Origin: an uncultured Cloacibacillus sp.
GTDB lineage: Bacteria; Synergistota; Synergistia; Synergistales; Synergistaceae
Length of the DNA stretch: 5,384 bases
Reading direction: 5' to 3'
Assembly (NCBI GenBank): GCA_900544635.1
Contig: UQVV01000142.1
Location: 1 to 5,384, forward strand
Shown: in pieces, positions 1 to 5,384 of the stretch
How the letters are laid out: each line of letters starts with the position of its first letter
Position numbering within the stretch: the first letter of the stretch is position 1
The notes under the pieces: generated by a model
The model's database searches: none
The model's input: the letters and a program-made list of their open reading frames with translations, nothing else
Told to the model about the DNA's origin: nothing
Position numbers and translations under genes: made by a program

Positions 1-487
1 GGCGGGCGAGCGCGCAAGCAGCCTTTTGAGCAGAGCCAGAAACGCATCCTCCTGCTTCGCCCTCGGTGCGCGCTCGACGACCGCGGCGTAAAGTTTTTCC
101 GCAAGCGCCGCGATATCGCCGTCGTGCATTACGTTCGCGGAGAAGCGCGGCTCTGCCGCTTCGCCGCCGCGCGAGAGCGTCCGCGCGGCTTTTTCCATCA
201 CGGCGCGGCTTATGTTGAAGGCCTTGTAATCGAGGGCGCTTCCTCCGTCGGGCGCGCAGCCGTGGCTGTCGCCGGGGTTCAGAAGCATAATGCCACCCTC
301 GCGCAGCTCGCAGCCGCGTCCCGCGCAGCGCAGCCGCCGCGAGCCTTTCGCGACGAAACCGATAACGTAGTAGCTGTGGAAATGGTCGGGGAAGCTGCGG
401 GCGTTCGCCTCAAGCGAGTAGGCCTCTATGCCGAGCGCCCCGCTGTAGTGCGCAGTCCCCTTTTCGCGCCGCGCAGCCGTCTTTCAC
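1..487 (-). CDS. AraC-family transcriptional regulator, N-terminal cupin part; cut by window edge and frameshifted
   Basis: The frame 483 down to 1 encodes 161 residues of an AraC-type sensor domain with no stop. It contains GIEAYSLEA, then FPDHFHSYYVIGF with the paired histidines usual at the start of the AraC_binding cupin, then GGIMLLNPGDSHGC and LDYKAFNI. These match the arabinose-binding-like fold of AraC regulators. The helix-turn-helix DNA-binding domain would lie beyond base 1. No ATG, GTG or TTG precedes the cupin core in this frame; the first is ATG at 288, inside the fold. A TGA sits at 486-484. A plausible N-terminus (GTG at 487, VKDGCAARKG) is in another frame and joins only by a one-base shift at AAAAGGGG (457-464). 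The GGGAGG at 495-490 is only about two bases from that GTG, so the start is uncertain. The gene lies 77 bases downstream of the M23 gene on the same strand with no terminator between, so co-transcription is possible. Family call is firm; ligand and targets are unknown. Confidence 0.85.
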
Positions 488-564
488 CGCCTCCCGTCTT
501 TTCAGTACCGGCGATATTGTGCAGCTCCCTGCGGAAAATGTCTTGAAAGATATTGCGCGCCGCG

Positions 565-1428
565 CTACTTTGCCAGCAGCGGCTCGGGGTCGAAGAATAT
601 GCCGCGCCATGCGGTGCTGAAGTGGAGGTGCGGGCCGGTCACGCGGCCGCTGCTGCCGGAGAGCGCTATGGTCTCTCCGGCCTTCACCTCGTCGCCGGCC
701 TTGACGCGGATTTCGGAAAGATGGCAGTAGAAGGTGGTGAAGCCCGCGCCGTGGTCTATGTAGACGCAGCGGCCCGCGAAGTAGAAACCCGCCGCGAGCG
801 TCACGACGCCGTCCGCCGCGGCCTTGACGGGCGTGCCCGTCTTCGCGCGCATGTCCGCGCCGCCGTGGCGTCCGCTGAATTTGCCGTTGAACCAGCGGCT
901 CTTGCCGTAGTGCGACGTGAATATGCCCGGCACCGGGCGCGTGAGCGGCAGCGACGGCGCGTGTCCGGCGCGCGTGCTCATGAGCGCGGCGCGTCCGAGC
1001 TCCGCCTCGCGCTTTATGCGCTCGGCCTCCTTCTGCGGCGGCGCGGCCTTCGACGGCGCGACGGTCAGCTTTTCGGCGGGGTAGCTGTGCGGCAGAAGCT
1101 TCACCCTGTGCGCGACGCGCTCTTCCGCTCCGCCGTCCGAGCGGAAGACGACGGCGAGCTCCGCCTCTCCGGGCTCAGTCCCCTGCACGTCGCTGCCGAG
1201 CAGCGCGGAATAGACGCCGTCGGCGCCCGCGGCGAGCGGCCCTTCGCGACCGAGCCACGAAACCTTTACGGACGAGAGCTTCTCTCCGCGCGCCTCGACG
1301 CGCACGAGGAACGGCCGCCCTGTCTTGACCTCCGAGGGTGCCTTCACCGTCACGTCCGCGCACGCGCCTCCCGCGAGCAGAGTTATAAGCGCAGCCGCGG
1401 CCGCGCAGCGTTTTATAAGTTTTATCAT
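565..1428 (-). CDS. Secreted M23-family (lysostaphin-type) zinc metallopeptidase
   Basis: A 287-residue protein expected to cut peptide cross-bridges or stems of peptidoglycan in the envelope. Residues 1-24 are a signal peptide (MIKLIKRC, then an Ala/Leu core) with a likely signal peptidase I site after ACA24. A lipoprotein reading at Cys23 is weaker because the preceding residues are GGA. Residues about 26-115 look like a beta-sandwich (VTVKAPSEVKTGRPFLVRV), as often precedes M23 domains. A charged linker with a helical stretch follows (about 130-150), then the catalytic domain (about 165-287). Zinc ligands are in place: His188 and Asp192 in HGGAD, and His269 in HLHF; His236 and His267 are the usual additional active-site histidines. 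All catalytic residues are present, so an active enzyme is expected rather than a degenerate EnvC/NlpD-like activator. The ATG at 1428 is chosen because it starts the signal peptide and has GGAGG (1441-1437) eight bases upstream. An in-frame ATG at 1554 would place the promoter inside the gene. Confidence 0.93.
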   Translation of the reverse strand: MIKLIKRCAAAAALITLLAGGACADVTVKAPSEVKTGRPFLVRVEARGEKLSSVKVSWLGREGPLAAGADGVYSALLGSDVQGTEPGEAELAVVFRSDGGAEERVAHRVKLLPHSYPAEKLTVAPSKAAPPQKEAERIKREAELGRAALMSTRAGHAPSLPLTRPVPGIFTSHYGKSRWFNGKFSGRHGGADMRAKTGTPVKAAADGVVTLAAGFYFAGRCVYIDHGAGFTTFYCHLSEIRVKAGDEVKAGETIALSGSSGRVTGPHLHFSTAWRGIFFDPEPLLAK

Positions 1429-1436
1429 GACAAGCG

Positions 1437-1441
1437 CCTCC
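1437..1441 (-). promoter_or_regulatory. Ribosome binding site of the M23 peptidase gene
   Basis: On the minus strand GGAGG lies eight bases before the ATG at 1428. It decides between this start and the longer in-frame option at 1554. Confidence 0.8.
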
Positions 1442-1458
1442 GATACGAGCTTCAGATA

Positions 1459-1487
1459 ATGATAGTGAGCGCGCGCGCCGCTGTCAA
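1459..1487 (-). promoter_or_regulatory. Near-consensus sigma70-type promoter for the M23 peptidase gene
   Basis: On the minus strand a perfect TTGACA (1487-1482) is followed after 17 bases by TATCAT (1464-1459), which matches the -10 consensus at five of six positions. The transcript would begin near 1452 and leave a leader of about 25 bases before the ATG at 1428. Optimal spacing and position make this one of the best-supported promoters in the window. It also argues against starting the protein further upstream. Confidence 0.8.
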
Positions 1488-1516
1488 ACCCGCGCGTTAT
1501 ACATTCCCGCGCGCAT

Positions 1517-1546
1517 TTGAGGCCGAGAGCGGAAATATTATATAAT
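1517..1546 (+). promoter_or_regulatory. Sigma70-type promoter for the BMP-family binding-protein gene
   Basis: TTGAGG (1517-1522) and a perfect TATAAT (1541-1546) are separated by 18 bases. The transcript would start near 1553, about 65 bases before the ATG at 1618. The -10 lies in a ten-base palindrome, ATTATATAAT (1537-1546), so the minus strand also shows TATAAT there, but nothing like a -35 is correctly placed for that direction. The -35 boxes of this and the opposing M23 promoter lie 29 bases apart, back to back. Confidence 0.7.
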
Positions 1547-1570
1547 TGTAACATTAAGCGAACGAGCGGA

Positions 1571-1590
1571 CGGCGCGGCGGCGCGCGCCG
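1571..1590 (+). other. GC-only hairpin in the leader of the BMP-family gene
   Basis: CGGCGCG (1571-1577) and CGCGCCG (1584-1590) are perfect inverse complements around a six-base loop, inside the predicted 5' leader and about 13 bases before the ribosome binding region. No run of T follows, so it is not an intrinsic terminator. It could affect leader stability, or be chance in GC-rich sequence. Confidence 0.35.
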
Positions 1591-1617
1591 AAATCACGCG
1601 ACGGAGAGGGCGGTTGG

Positions 1618-2643
1618 ATGAAGAGAATATTCTGCGTTTTTGTTTCGATGTTTATCGTTATGTTCTGCGCCGGAAGCTGCGGCGCTGCGGAGCGCGTCGC
1701 GCTCATGCTCGAAGGGGCGGACCCGAAGGCTCTGCCGAACAGCTTCAACGGGCTCTGCTACAGCGGCCTCGAGAAGGCGCGCGAGCGTTACGGCAGGAAG
1801 ATACAGACGAAGGTCTACAACTCATACGGCGACGACAACATACTCGCGCCGCTGCTGCGGAGCGCGTCGTCAGAGTCCGACCTCGTGATAATCACCTCGG
1901 CGCTCTACATCCCCGCGCTCAAGGAAATGAAGAAGGACTTCCCCGAATGCTCGTACATAGTCTTCGACAGCCGCGATATAAAGGGAGTCACCAACATAAT
2001 ATTCCGCGAGGAGGAGGGCGGCTTCCTGGCCGGGGCGCTCGCCGCGATGATGACGCGGCAGAGCGGCATCGAGCGGATAAACGACGAGCTGGTCGTCGGC
2101 ATAATCCTCGGCGAGAAGGTGCCGCCCGCGCAGCGCTTCCACCTCGGCTATAAGGCCGGCTCGTGGTACGCCTCGCCCGAAGTCGAGGTGCTTTGCGAGT
2201 ACACGGGCAGCTTCGTGGACGGCTCGCGCGTCGAAGCCGCGGCGGCCAGGCTTAGCGCGAAGGGCGCGGACGTAATATTCTGCGCCGCGGGCCCCGCCTC
2301 GATGGGCGCGATACGCTACGCCGAACGCGGCGGCTACTGGTGCATCGGCGTGGACAGCGAGCTAGAGGCCGAGTTCCCGAACGCGGTCCTCGCGAGCGTC
2401 GTAAAAAGAAGCGGCCTCGTCGTCACGAAGGTCGTCGAGAGCTACATGAGCGGCAGCCTGCCGAAGGACAGCTTCTCGATAGGCCTCGCCGAGGGCTGCA
2501 TGGATATATCGACCTGGACGCGCGAGGCTAAGACAAACATCCCCGTCGACGTCCGCGAGGACATCGACGAAATAGCCGAAAAAATCAAAGACGGGCTCAT
2601 CGTAATAAACGGGCAGAGCTACGGCGGAATAACGGCGGATTAG
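1618..2643 (+). CDS. BMP/PnrA-family ABC-transporter substrate-binding protein
   Basis: A 341-residue exported binding protein of the Bmp/Med/PnrA group (type I periplasmic binding fold), whose characterised members bind purine nucleosides or related small molecules for ABC import. Family marks, in order: VALMLEGAD (27-35), SFN (42-44), YIVFDSRD (113-120), FREEEGGFLAGALAAMMT (129-146), a hinge around GIILGEK (161-167), GADVIFCAAG (216-225) and WCIGVD (241-246), then LASVVKRSG (258-266). The N-terminus is a signal peptide. AGSC21 could be a lipobox, though alanine replaces the usual leucine at -3; cleavage near CGAA24 is the alternative. Length is normal for the family. The start has AGAGGG (1605-1610) seven bases upstream. 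The usual Asp just before SFN is replaced by a PKALPNSFN arrangement, so the ligand may differ. No ATPase or permease gene lies beside it in this window. Confidence 0.9.
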   Translation: MKRIFCVFVSMFIVMFCAGSCGAAERVALMLEGADPKALPNSFNGLCYSGLEKARERYGRKIQTKVYNSYGDDNILAPLLRSASSESDLVIITSALYIPALKEMKKDFPECSYIVFDSRDIKGVTNIIFREEEGGFLAGALAAMMTRQSGIERINDELVVGIILGEKVPPAQRFHLGYKAGSWYASPEVEVLCEYTGSFVDGSRVEAAAARLSAKGADVIFCAAGPASMGAIRYAERGGYWCIGVDSELEAEFPNAVLASVVKRSGLVVTKVVESYMSGSLPKDSFSIGLAEGCMDISTWTREAKTNIPVDVREDIDEIAEKIKDGLIVINGQSYGGITAD

Positions 2644-2658
2644 CGCCGCGGCGCGCAT

Positions 2659-2687
2659 TTGCCGCGCGGACGGCTCTGTAGTAAACT
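2659..2687 (+). promoter_or_regulatory. Possible promoter for the ychF-like gene
   Basis: TTGCCG (2659-2664) and TAAACT (2682-2687) are spaced by 17 bases in the 81-base gap before the ychF-like gene. Each matches three to four of six consensus positions. A six-base inverted repeat, CGCGGC (2647-2652) with GCCGCG (2661-2666), lies just upstream and overlaps the -35. It has no T-run and is not a convincing terminator for the preceding gene, so read-through from the BMP gene remains possible. Confidence 0.4.
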
Positions 2688-2724
2688 CATGTCGGAAATA
2701 AAAAATATTTTGGAGCTGATATAG

Positions 2725-3819
2725 ATGCTGCATTGCGGAATTATCGGACTGCCTTTGAGCGGCAAGAGCACAGTCTTCAACGTAATCACGAGGGCCGGGG
2801 CGGAGGTCAAGCCCTACGCGGGAGGCAAGACGGACCCGAACAAGGCCGTCGTGCCGGTGCCGGACAAGCGCTTCGACGCGCTGGTGGAGATTCACGCGCC
2901 GCGCAAGGAGACGCCGGCGCAGGTTGAATTCGTCGACCTCGCGGGGCTTTCGCGCGGGGCCGGAAAGGGCGAGGGGCTCGGCAACGCCTTCCTTTCGTTC
3001 GTCGCAGACGCGGACGCGCTGATACACGTCATCCGCTGCTTCGCGAACTCCGCCGTCGAGCACCCCGAGGGGAGCATCGACCCGGTGCGCGACTGGGACA
3101 TCGTTGACAACGAGCTGATTTTCCGCGACCTCGGCGTCATCGACAACCGCCTTTCCAAGCTGCGCGCGAAGAAGAAGCTGACGCCCGACGAGGACAAGGA
3201 AAAGGCGCTGCTCGAAAAATGCTACGACTGCCTCATGGAGGAGAAGCCGCTTTCGAGCATCGAGCTGAAGCCCGAGGAGACGCGCCAGCTGCGCGGATTC
3301 GCCTTCGTCACCTCGAAGCCGCAGATAATCCTGCTCAACCTCGACGAGAGCCAGAACGAGGAGACGAAGATTCCGAAGTGGGACGAGCTTAAGAAGCGCG
3401 CCGAGGAGCGCGGGGCGAAGCTCTGCACGCTCTACGGAAGCCTCGAAATGGACATCATGGACCTCGAGCCCGAGGAGGCGAAGGAGTTCACCGAGGGGCT
3501 CAACATCACGGAGCCGGGGCGCGAGCGCCTCATCGAGGAGGCATACCGCGTGCTCGGCCTGATAAGCTTCTTCACATGCGGCCCGGACGAGGTGCGCGCC
3601 TGGACGCTGCACAAGGGAGAGAACGCCGTCGACGCGGCGGGCACGATACACTCGGACCTCGCGCGCGGCTTCATACGCGCGCAGGTCGTCGCCTTCGACG
3701 ACTACATGGCGCACGCGCATTCGTTCGACGAATGCCGCAAGGCCGGAGTGCTGCGCCTCGAGGGTAAGGAGTACATCGTCAAAGACGGGGACATGATAGA
3801 GATTCGCTTCAACGTCTAA
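2725..3819 (+). CDS. ychF: YchF/OLA1-family P-loop ATPase with C-terminal TGS domain (divergent)
   Basis: A 364-residue cytosolic nucleotide-binding protein of the Obg-related YchF/OLA1 family, which binds ATP rather than GTP and acts around the ribosome and in stress responses. Seen in order: Walker A GLPLSGKST (8-16); DLAGL (71-75) followed by SRGAGKGEGLGNAFL (76-90), the family's switch II signature; HVIRCF (101-106); a charged, probably coiled-coil insertion (about 130-190); NLDE (205-208), the NxxE form of the G4 motif that marks the ATP-preferring branch; and a TGS/DUF933 region (about 281-364) with RAWTLHKG, AAGTIHSDLARGFIRAQ and YIVKDGDMIEIRFNV. Length equals that of E. coli YchF. Differences: LS replaces NV in the P-loop, the NFPFCTIEPN switch I is replaced by KPYAGGKTDPN (29-39), and LYGSLE stands where E. 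coli has CAAVEA. GGAG (2712-2715) lies nine bases before the ATG. Codons are strongly biased to GAG, AAG and GAC, as in well-expressed genes. Confidence 0.93.
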   Translation: MLHCGIIGLPLSGKSTVFNVITRAGAEVKPYAGGKTDPNKAVVPVPDKRFDALVEIHAPRKETPAQVEFVDLAGLSRGAGKGEGLGNAFLSFVADADALIHVIRCFANSAVEHPEGSIDPVRDWDIVDNELIFRDLGVIDNRLSKLRAKKKLTPDEDKEKALLEKCYDCLMEEKPLSSIELKPEETRQLRGFAFVTSKPQIILLNLDESQNEETKIPKWDELKKRAEERGAKLCTLYGSLEMDIMDLEPEEAKEFTEGLNITEPGRERLIEEAYRVLGLISFFTCGPDEVRAWTLHKGENAVDAAGTIHSDLARGFIRAQVVAFDDYMAHAHSFDECRKAGVLRLEGKEYIVKDGDMIEIRFNV

Positions 3820-3832
3820 AATCCGCACGCAG

Positions 3833-3876
3833 TCCGCGCCGCTTCGTCCCCACGGGAAAGCGGCGCGGATTTTTTT
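3833..3876 (+). terminator. Strong intrinsic terminator after the ychF-like gene
   Basis: TCCGCGCCGCTT (3833-3844) pairs perfectly with AAGCGGCGCGGA (3858-3869), giving a 12-base-pair stem. A short inner TCCC/GGGA pairing (3847-3850 with 3854-3857) can extend it. Seven T (3870-3876) follow directly. It begins 13 bases after the TAA of the ychF-like gene and points in its direction. It should separate that gene from the M55-ROK pair. Confidence 0.93.
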
Positions 3877-3892
3877 ATATTTTTAATGAAAC

Positions 3893-3897
3893 GGAGG
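3893..3897 (+). promoter_or_regulatory. Ribosome binding site that points to a CTG start
   Basis: GGAGG lies eight bases before CTG at 3906. It is 68 bases before the first conventional in-frame start, GTG 3966, and lies inside the short ORF opened by ATG 3886. This placement supports CTG as the initiation codon of the M55 gene. Confidence 0.75.
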
Positions 3898-3905
3898 CGC
3901 TTGCC

Positions 3906-4742
3906 CTGAAAATTTTTATAAGCTCCGACATAGAGGGCTCGACGGGCGTCGTCAGCCCGGCGCAGGTGCGCGCGGCGCGCGCGGAATACGCTTTCGGACG
4001 CGCGCGGCAGGCCGGGGACATGCGCGCCGCGGTGCGCGGCGCTCTCGACGCGGGCGCTGAGCGCGTTGTGATATGCGACGCGCACGGCTCGATGACGAAC
4101 CTCGATATAGCGGAGTTCGGAAAGCACGTCTTGCTCGCAAGCGGTTCGCCGAAGGTGCTCGGCATGGTCGAGGGCGCGGCGGGCTGCGCGGCGGCGTTTT
4201 TCGTCGGATATCACGCGATGGCTGGGACGGAGAAGGCCGTGCTCGACCACACCTTCGATTCGCGCACGATATACGGCCTTGCGGTCAACGGCGTGAAGAT
4301 GGGCGAGACTGGCGTGAACGCGCTGCTCTGCGGAGCTCTCGGCGTTCCCGTGGCGCTCGCGACGGGCGACGACGCCCTCTGCGCCGAGGCGCGCAGCCTG
4401 CTCGGGCCGCGGCTCCGCCTCTGCTCCGTAAAGGAGGGGCTCGGGCGCGGAGCGGCGCTCTGCCGCACGCCCGAGGAGACGGAGCCCGAAATTTACGCCG
4501 CGGCGAAGGATGCCGCCGAAGCGGCGCTGCGCGGGGAGCTGCCCCCCTTTACGCTCGAAGGGCCCTATTCGCTCGAAATCACCTTCATGAACACGCTCCA
4601 GACGGACGCGGCGGCGCTCGTCCCGGGCGCGCAGCGCATGGCGGGGCGCACGCTGCGCTTCGAATGCGAGGAAGTGTTCGAGCTGCGGCGCTTCATATGC
4701 ACGGCGGCGGATATCGCGCGCGCCGCGCAGGAGAATTATTAA
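3906..4742 (+). CDS. M55-family D-aminopeptidase (DppA-like), probable CTG start
   Basis: A 278-residue zinc aminopeptidase of MEROPS family M55; the characterised relative, B. subtilis DppA, removes N-terminal D-amino acids (D-Ala peptides). From CTG 3906 the protein begins KIFISSDIEGSTG, the expected family N-terminus. Metal ligands match those I recall for DppA: Asp8 and Glu10 in SDIEG, His60 in CDAHGSM, His103 in GYHAMAG, Glu134 in KMGETGVNA. His115 in LDHTF matches the active-site histidine. LATGDD (151-156) and YSLEITF (221-227) are further family marks. The next conventional start, GTG 3966, would remove both Asp8 and Glu10, so CTG with GGAGG eight bases upstream is preferred. No signal peptide is visible, so it is probably cytosolic. 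It begins 30 bases after the terminator's T-run, where I see no -35, so its promoter is unclear. Its TAA directly abuts the next gene. Substrate specificity is inferred from the family. Confidence 0.93.
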   Translation: MKIFISSDIEGSTGVVSPAQVRAARAEYAFGRARQAGDMRAAVRGALDAGAERVVICDAHGSMTNLDIAEFGKHVLLASGSPKVLGMVEGAAGCAAAFFVGYHAMAGTEKAVLDHTFDSRTIYGLAVNGVKMGETGVNALLCGALGVPVALATGDDALCAEARSLLGPRLRLCSVKEGLGRGAALCRTPEETEPEIYAAAKDAAEAALRGELPPFTLEGPYSLEITFMNTLQTDAAALVPGAQRMAGRTLRFECEEVFELRRFICTAADIARAAQENY

Positions 4743-5384
4743 ATGAAACGAATCGGCCTCGACGTCGGCGGACATACTATCACTGCTGGCGCCGTCGATT
4801 TTTCGCGAAGCCCCGCAAAGCTGCTGCGCGCGGAAACCGTCGCTGCTCCGTCGCCGCGCGCGGCGGAATCGCTTGTCGAAGCCGCCGCGGCGCTCGTCAT
4901 GCGCTTCGCCGAAAGCGGCGAAGAATGTTTCGCCGGCATGGGGCTGCCCGGCTTCGTCGCGAAGGACCGCAAAACCGTCGCGCGGCTCACGAATTACGAA
5001 AACTGCGACGGCCTCGCGCTCGGCGCGGCGGTCGAGCGCCGTCTTGCGGAGCTCGGCATCCGCGCGAAGGCCGCGATTGAGAACGACGCGAACTGCGCGG
5101 CGCTCGGCGAGGGCATGGCGGGCGAAGCCGCCGGTATGGAGGACTACGTCGTGCTGACGCTCGGCACGGGGGTCGGCGCGGGCATAGTCTCGGGCGGGCG
5201 GCTCGTGCGCGGCGCTCACGGCATGGCGGCGGAGTGCGGCCACATGGCGCTCTGCGGCGCGGAGCTGACCGGCTGCGGCTGCGGCGGCGCGGGACACCTC
5301 GAAGAGGCGGCCTCCGCCGACTGGCTTGAACGGCGCGCGAAGGCGGCGGGGCTTCCCGCAGATTTCAAATCGCTCTGGCAGATG
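4743..5384 (+). CDS. ROK-family sugar kinase (glucokinase-like), cut at the right edge
   Basis: The first 214 residues are present; the reading frame is open at the window end. ROK proteins phosphorylate hexoses or amino sugars (glucose, N-acetylglucosamine, N-acetylmannosamine), or act as repressors when fused to a DNA-binding domain. No such domain is present here: the protein begins directly with MKRIGLDVGG. Motifs seen: DVGGHTI (7-13), the phosphate loop with His where Thr is usual; MGLPGF (66-71); IENDANCAALGE (112-123) with catalytic Asp115; LTLGTGVGAGIVSGG (139-153); HGMAAECGH (159-167) with sugar-binding Glu164 and His167; and CGCGGAGHLEE (178-188), the zinc-site region, with His185 replacing the usual third cysteine. 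ATG 4743 follows the TAA of the M55 gene with no gap. AGGAG (4729-4733) nine bases upstream lies inside the M55 gene, so translation is probably coupled. The substrate cannot be told from sequence; an amino sugar from peptidoglycan is a guess from context. Confidence 0.92.
   Translation, partial: MKRIGLDVGGHTITAGAVDFSRSPAKLLRAETVAAPSPRAAESLVEAAAALVMRFAESGEECFAGMGLPGFVAKDRKTVARLTNYENCDGLALGAAVERRLAELGIRAKAAIENDANCAALGEGMAGEAAGMEDYVVLTLGTGVGAGIVSGGRLVRGAHGMAAECGHMALCGAELTGCGCGGAGHLEEAASADWLERRAKAAGLPADFKSLWQM

Noticed and set aside
1537..1542. TATAAT on the minus strand as a second -10 for the M23 gene
   Set aside because: It results from the palindrome ATTATATAAT; the -35 position on that strand reads TCGTTC, and a far better promoter lies at 1459-1487.
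553..1545. A 330-codon open frame on the plus strand opposite the M23 gene
   Set aside because: It mirrors the codon pattern of the M23 gene on a GC-rich strand, is rich in Arg and Ala with no recognisable domain, and overlaps a gene with full catalytic motifs and a good start.
1429..1554. N-terminal extension of the M23 protein to the in-frame ATG at 1554
   Set aside because: It would place the signal peptide 42 residues inside the protein and put a near-consensus promoter and a good ribosome binding site within coding sequence.
2645..2669. Inverted repeats after the BMP gene as a terminator
   Set aside because: The stem is only six base pairs and no T-run follows.
2362..3828. A 488-codon open frame on the minus strand over the BMP and ychF-like genes
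   Set aside because: It spans the antisense of two clear genes and their intergenic gap, and its sequence shows no family motif. Long antisense frames are expected at this base composition.
3886..3909. The seven-codon ORF MKRRRLP as a regulatory leader peptide
   Set aside because: It has no ribosome binding site and no run of a regulatory amino acid, and the GGAGG inside it is explained by the CTG start of the M55 gene.
4073..5080. A 335-codon plus-strand frame across the end of M55 and the start of ROK
   Set aside because: It is out of frame with both genes, which have complete motifs, and its product is low-complexity Arg/Gly/Ala sequence.
3816..5297. A 493-codon open frame on the minus strand over the M55 and ROK genes
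   Set aside because: It is Arg/Ala-rich antisense of two recognised enzymes and has no domain signature. It would also run through the terminator hairpin.
1..5384. CRISPR arrays, tRNA or rRNA genes, insertion sequences, toxin-antitoxin or defence genes
   Set aside because: No spaced repeats, cloverleaf-like segments, transposase motifs or inverted terminal repeats were seen, and nearly all bases are accounted for by the six genes and short gaps.

Overview
The window is a GC-rich (roughly two thirds G+C by eye), densely packed bacterial chromosomal segment. It carries six protein genes, two cut by the window edges. I see no tRNA, rRNA, CRISPR array, insertion sequence or phage gene. Secreted peptidase and uptake functions, a D-aminopeptidase of family M55, a divergent YchF and frequent use of ATA for isoleucine beside GCG/CGC-rich codons would suit an amino-acid-fermenting Gram-negative anaerobe such as a member of Synergistota. 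That placement is an inference of moderate confidence and rests on general resemblance, not on a marker gene.

Left part, minus strand: a secreted M23 (lysostaphin-type) metallopeptidase (565-1428) is read leftwards from a near-consensus promoter at 1459-1487. It is followed 77 bases later by the N-terminal cupin half of an AraC-family regulator that leaves the window at base 1. The AraC reading frame is broken at an AAAAGGGG run (457-464), so the copy in this sequence cannot be translated normally from any visible start.

Centre, plus strand: from the same intergenic region, a second promoter with a perfect TATAAT (1517-1546) drives a BMP/PnrA-type ABC-transporter substrate-binding protein (1618-2643). 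No ATPase or permease partner lies beside it. Next comes a YchF/OLA1-type P-loop ATPase (2725-3819) with unusual switch residues, closed by a strong hairpin-plus-U-tract terminator (3833-3876).

Right part, plus strand: an M55 D-aminopeptidase (3906-4742) has all the known metal-ligand positions of the family but appears to start at a CTG codon, so its first 20 residues are easily missed. Its stop codon abuts the ATG of a ROK-family sugar kinase (4743 to beyond 5384), so these two form a tightly coupled operon. One reading is that they handle D-amino-acid peptides and amino sugars from peptidoglycan, which would match the M23 peptidase nearby. That link is inference.

I did not find a clear new biological system. 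The points most worth a second look are the broken AraC frame, the CTG start, the compact divergent promoter region, the atypical YchF nucleotide-binding residues and the M55-ROK pairing.
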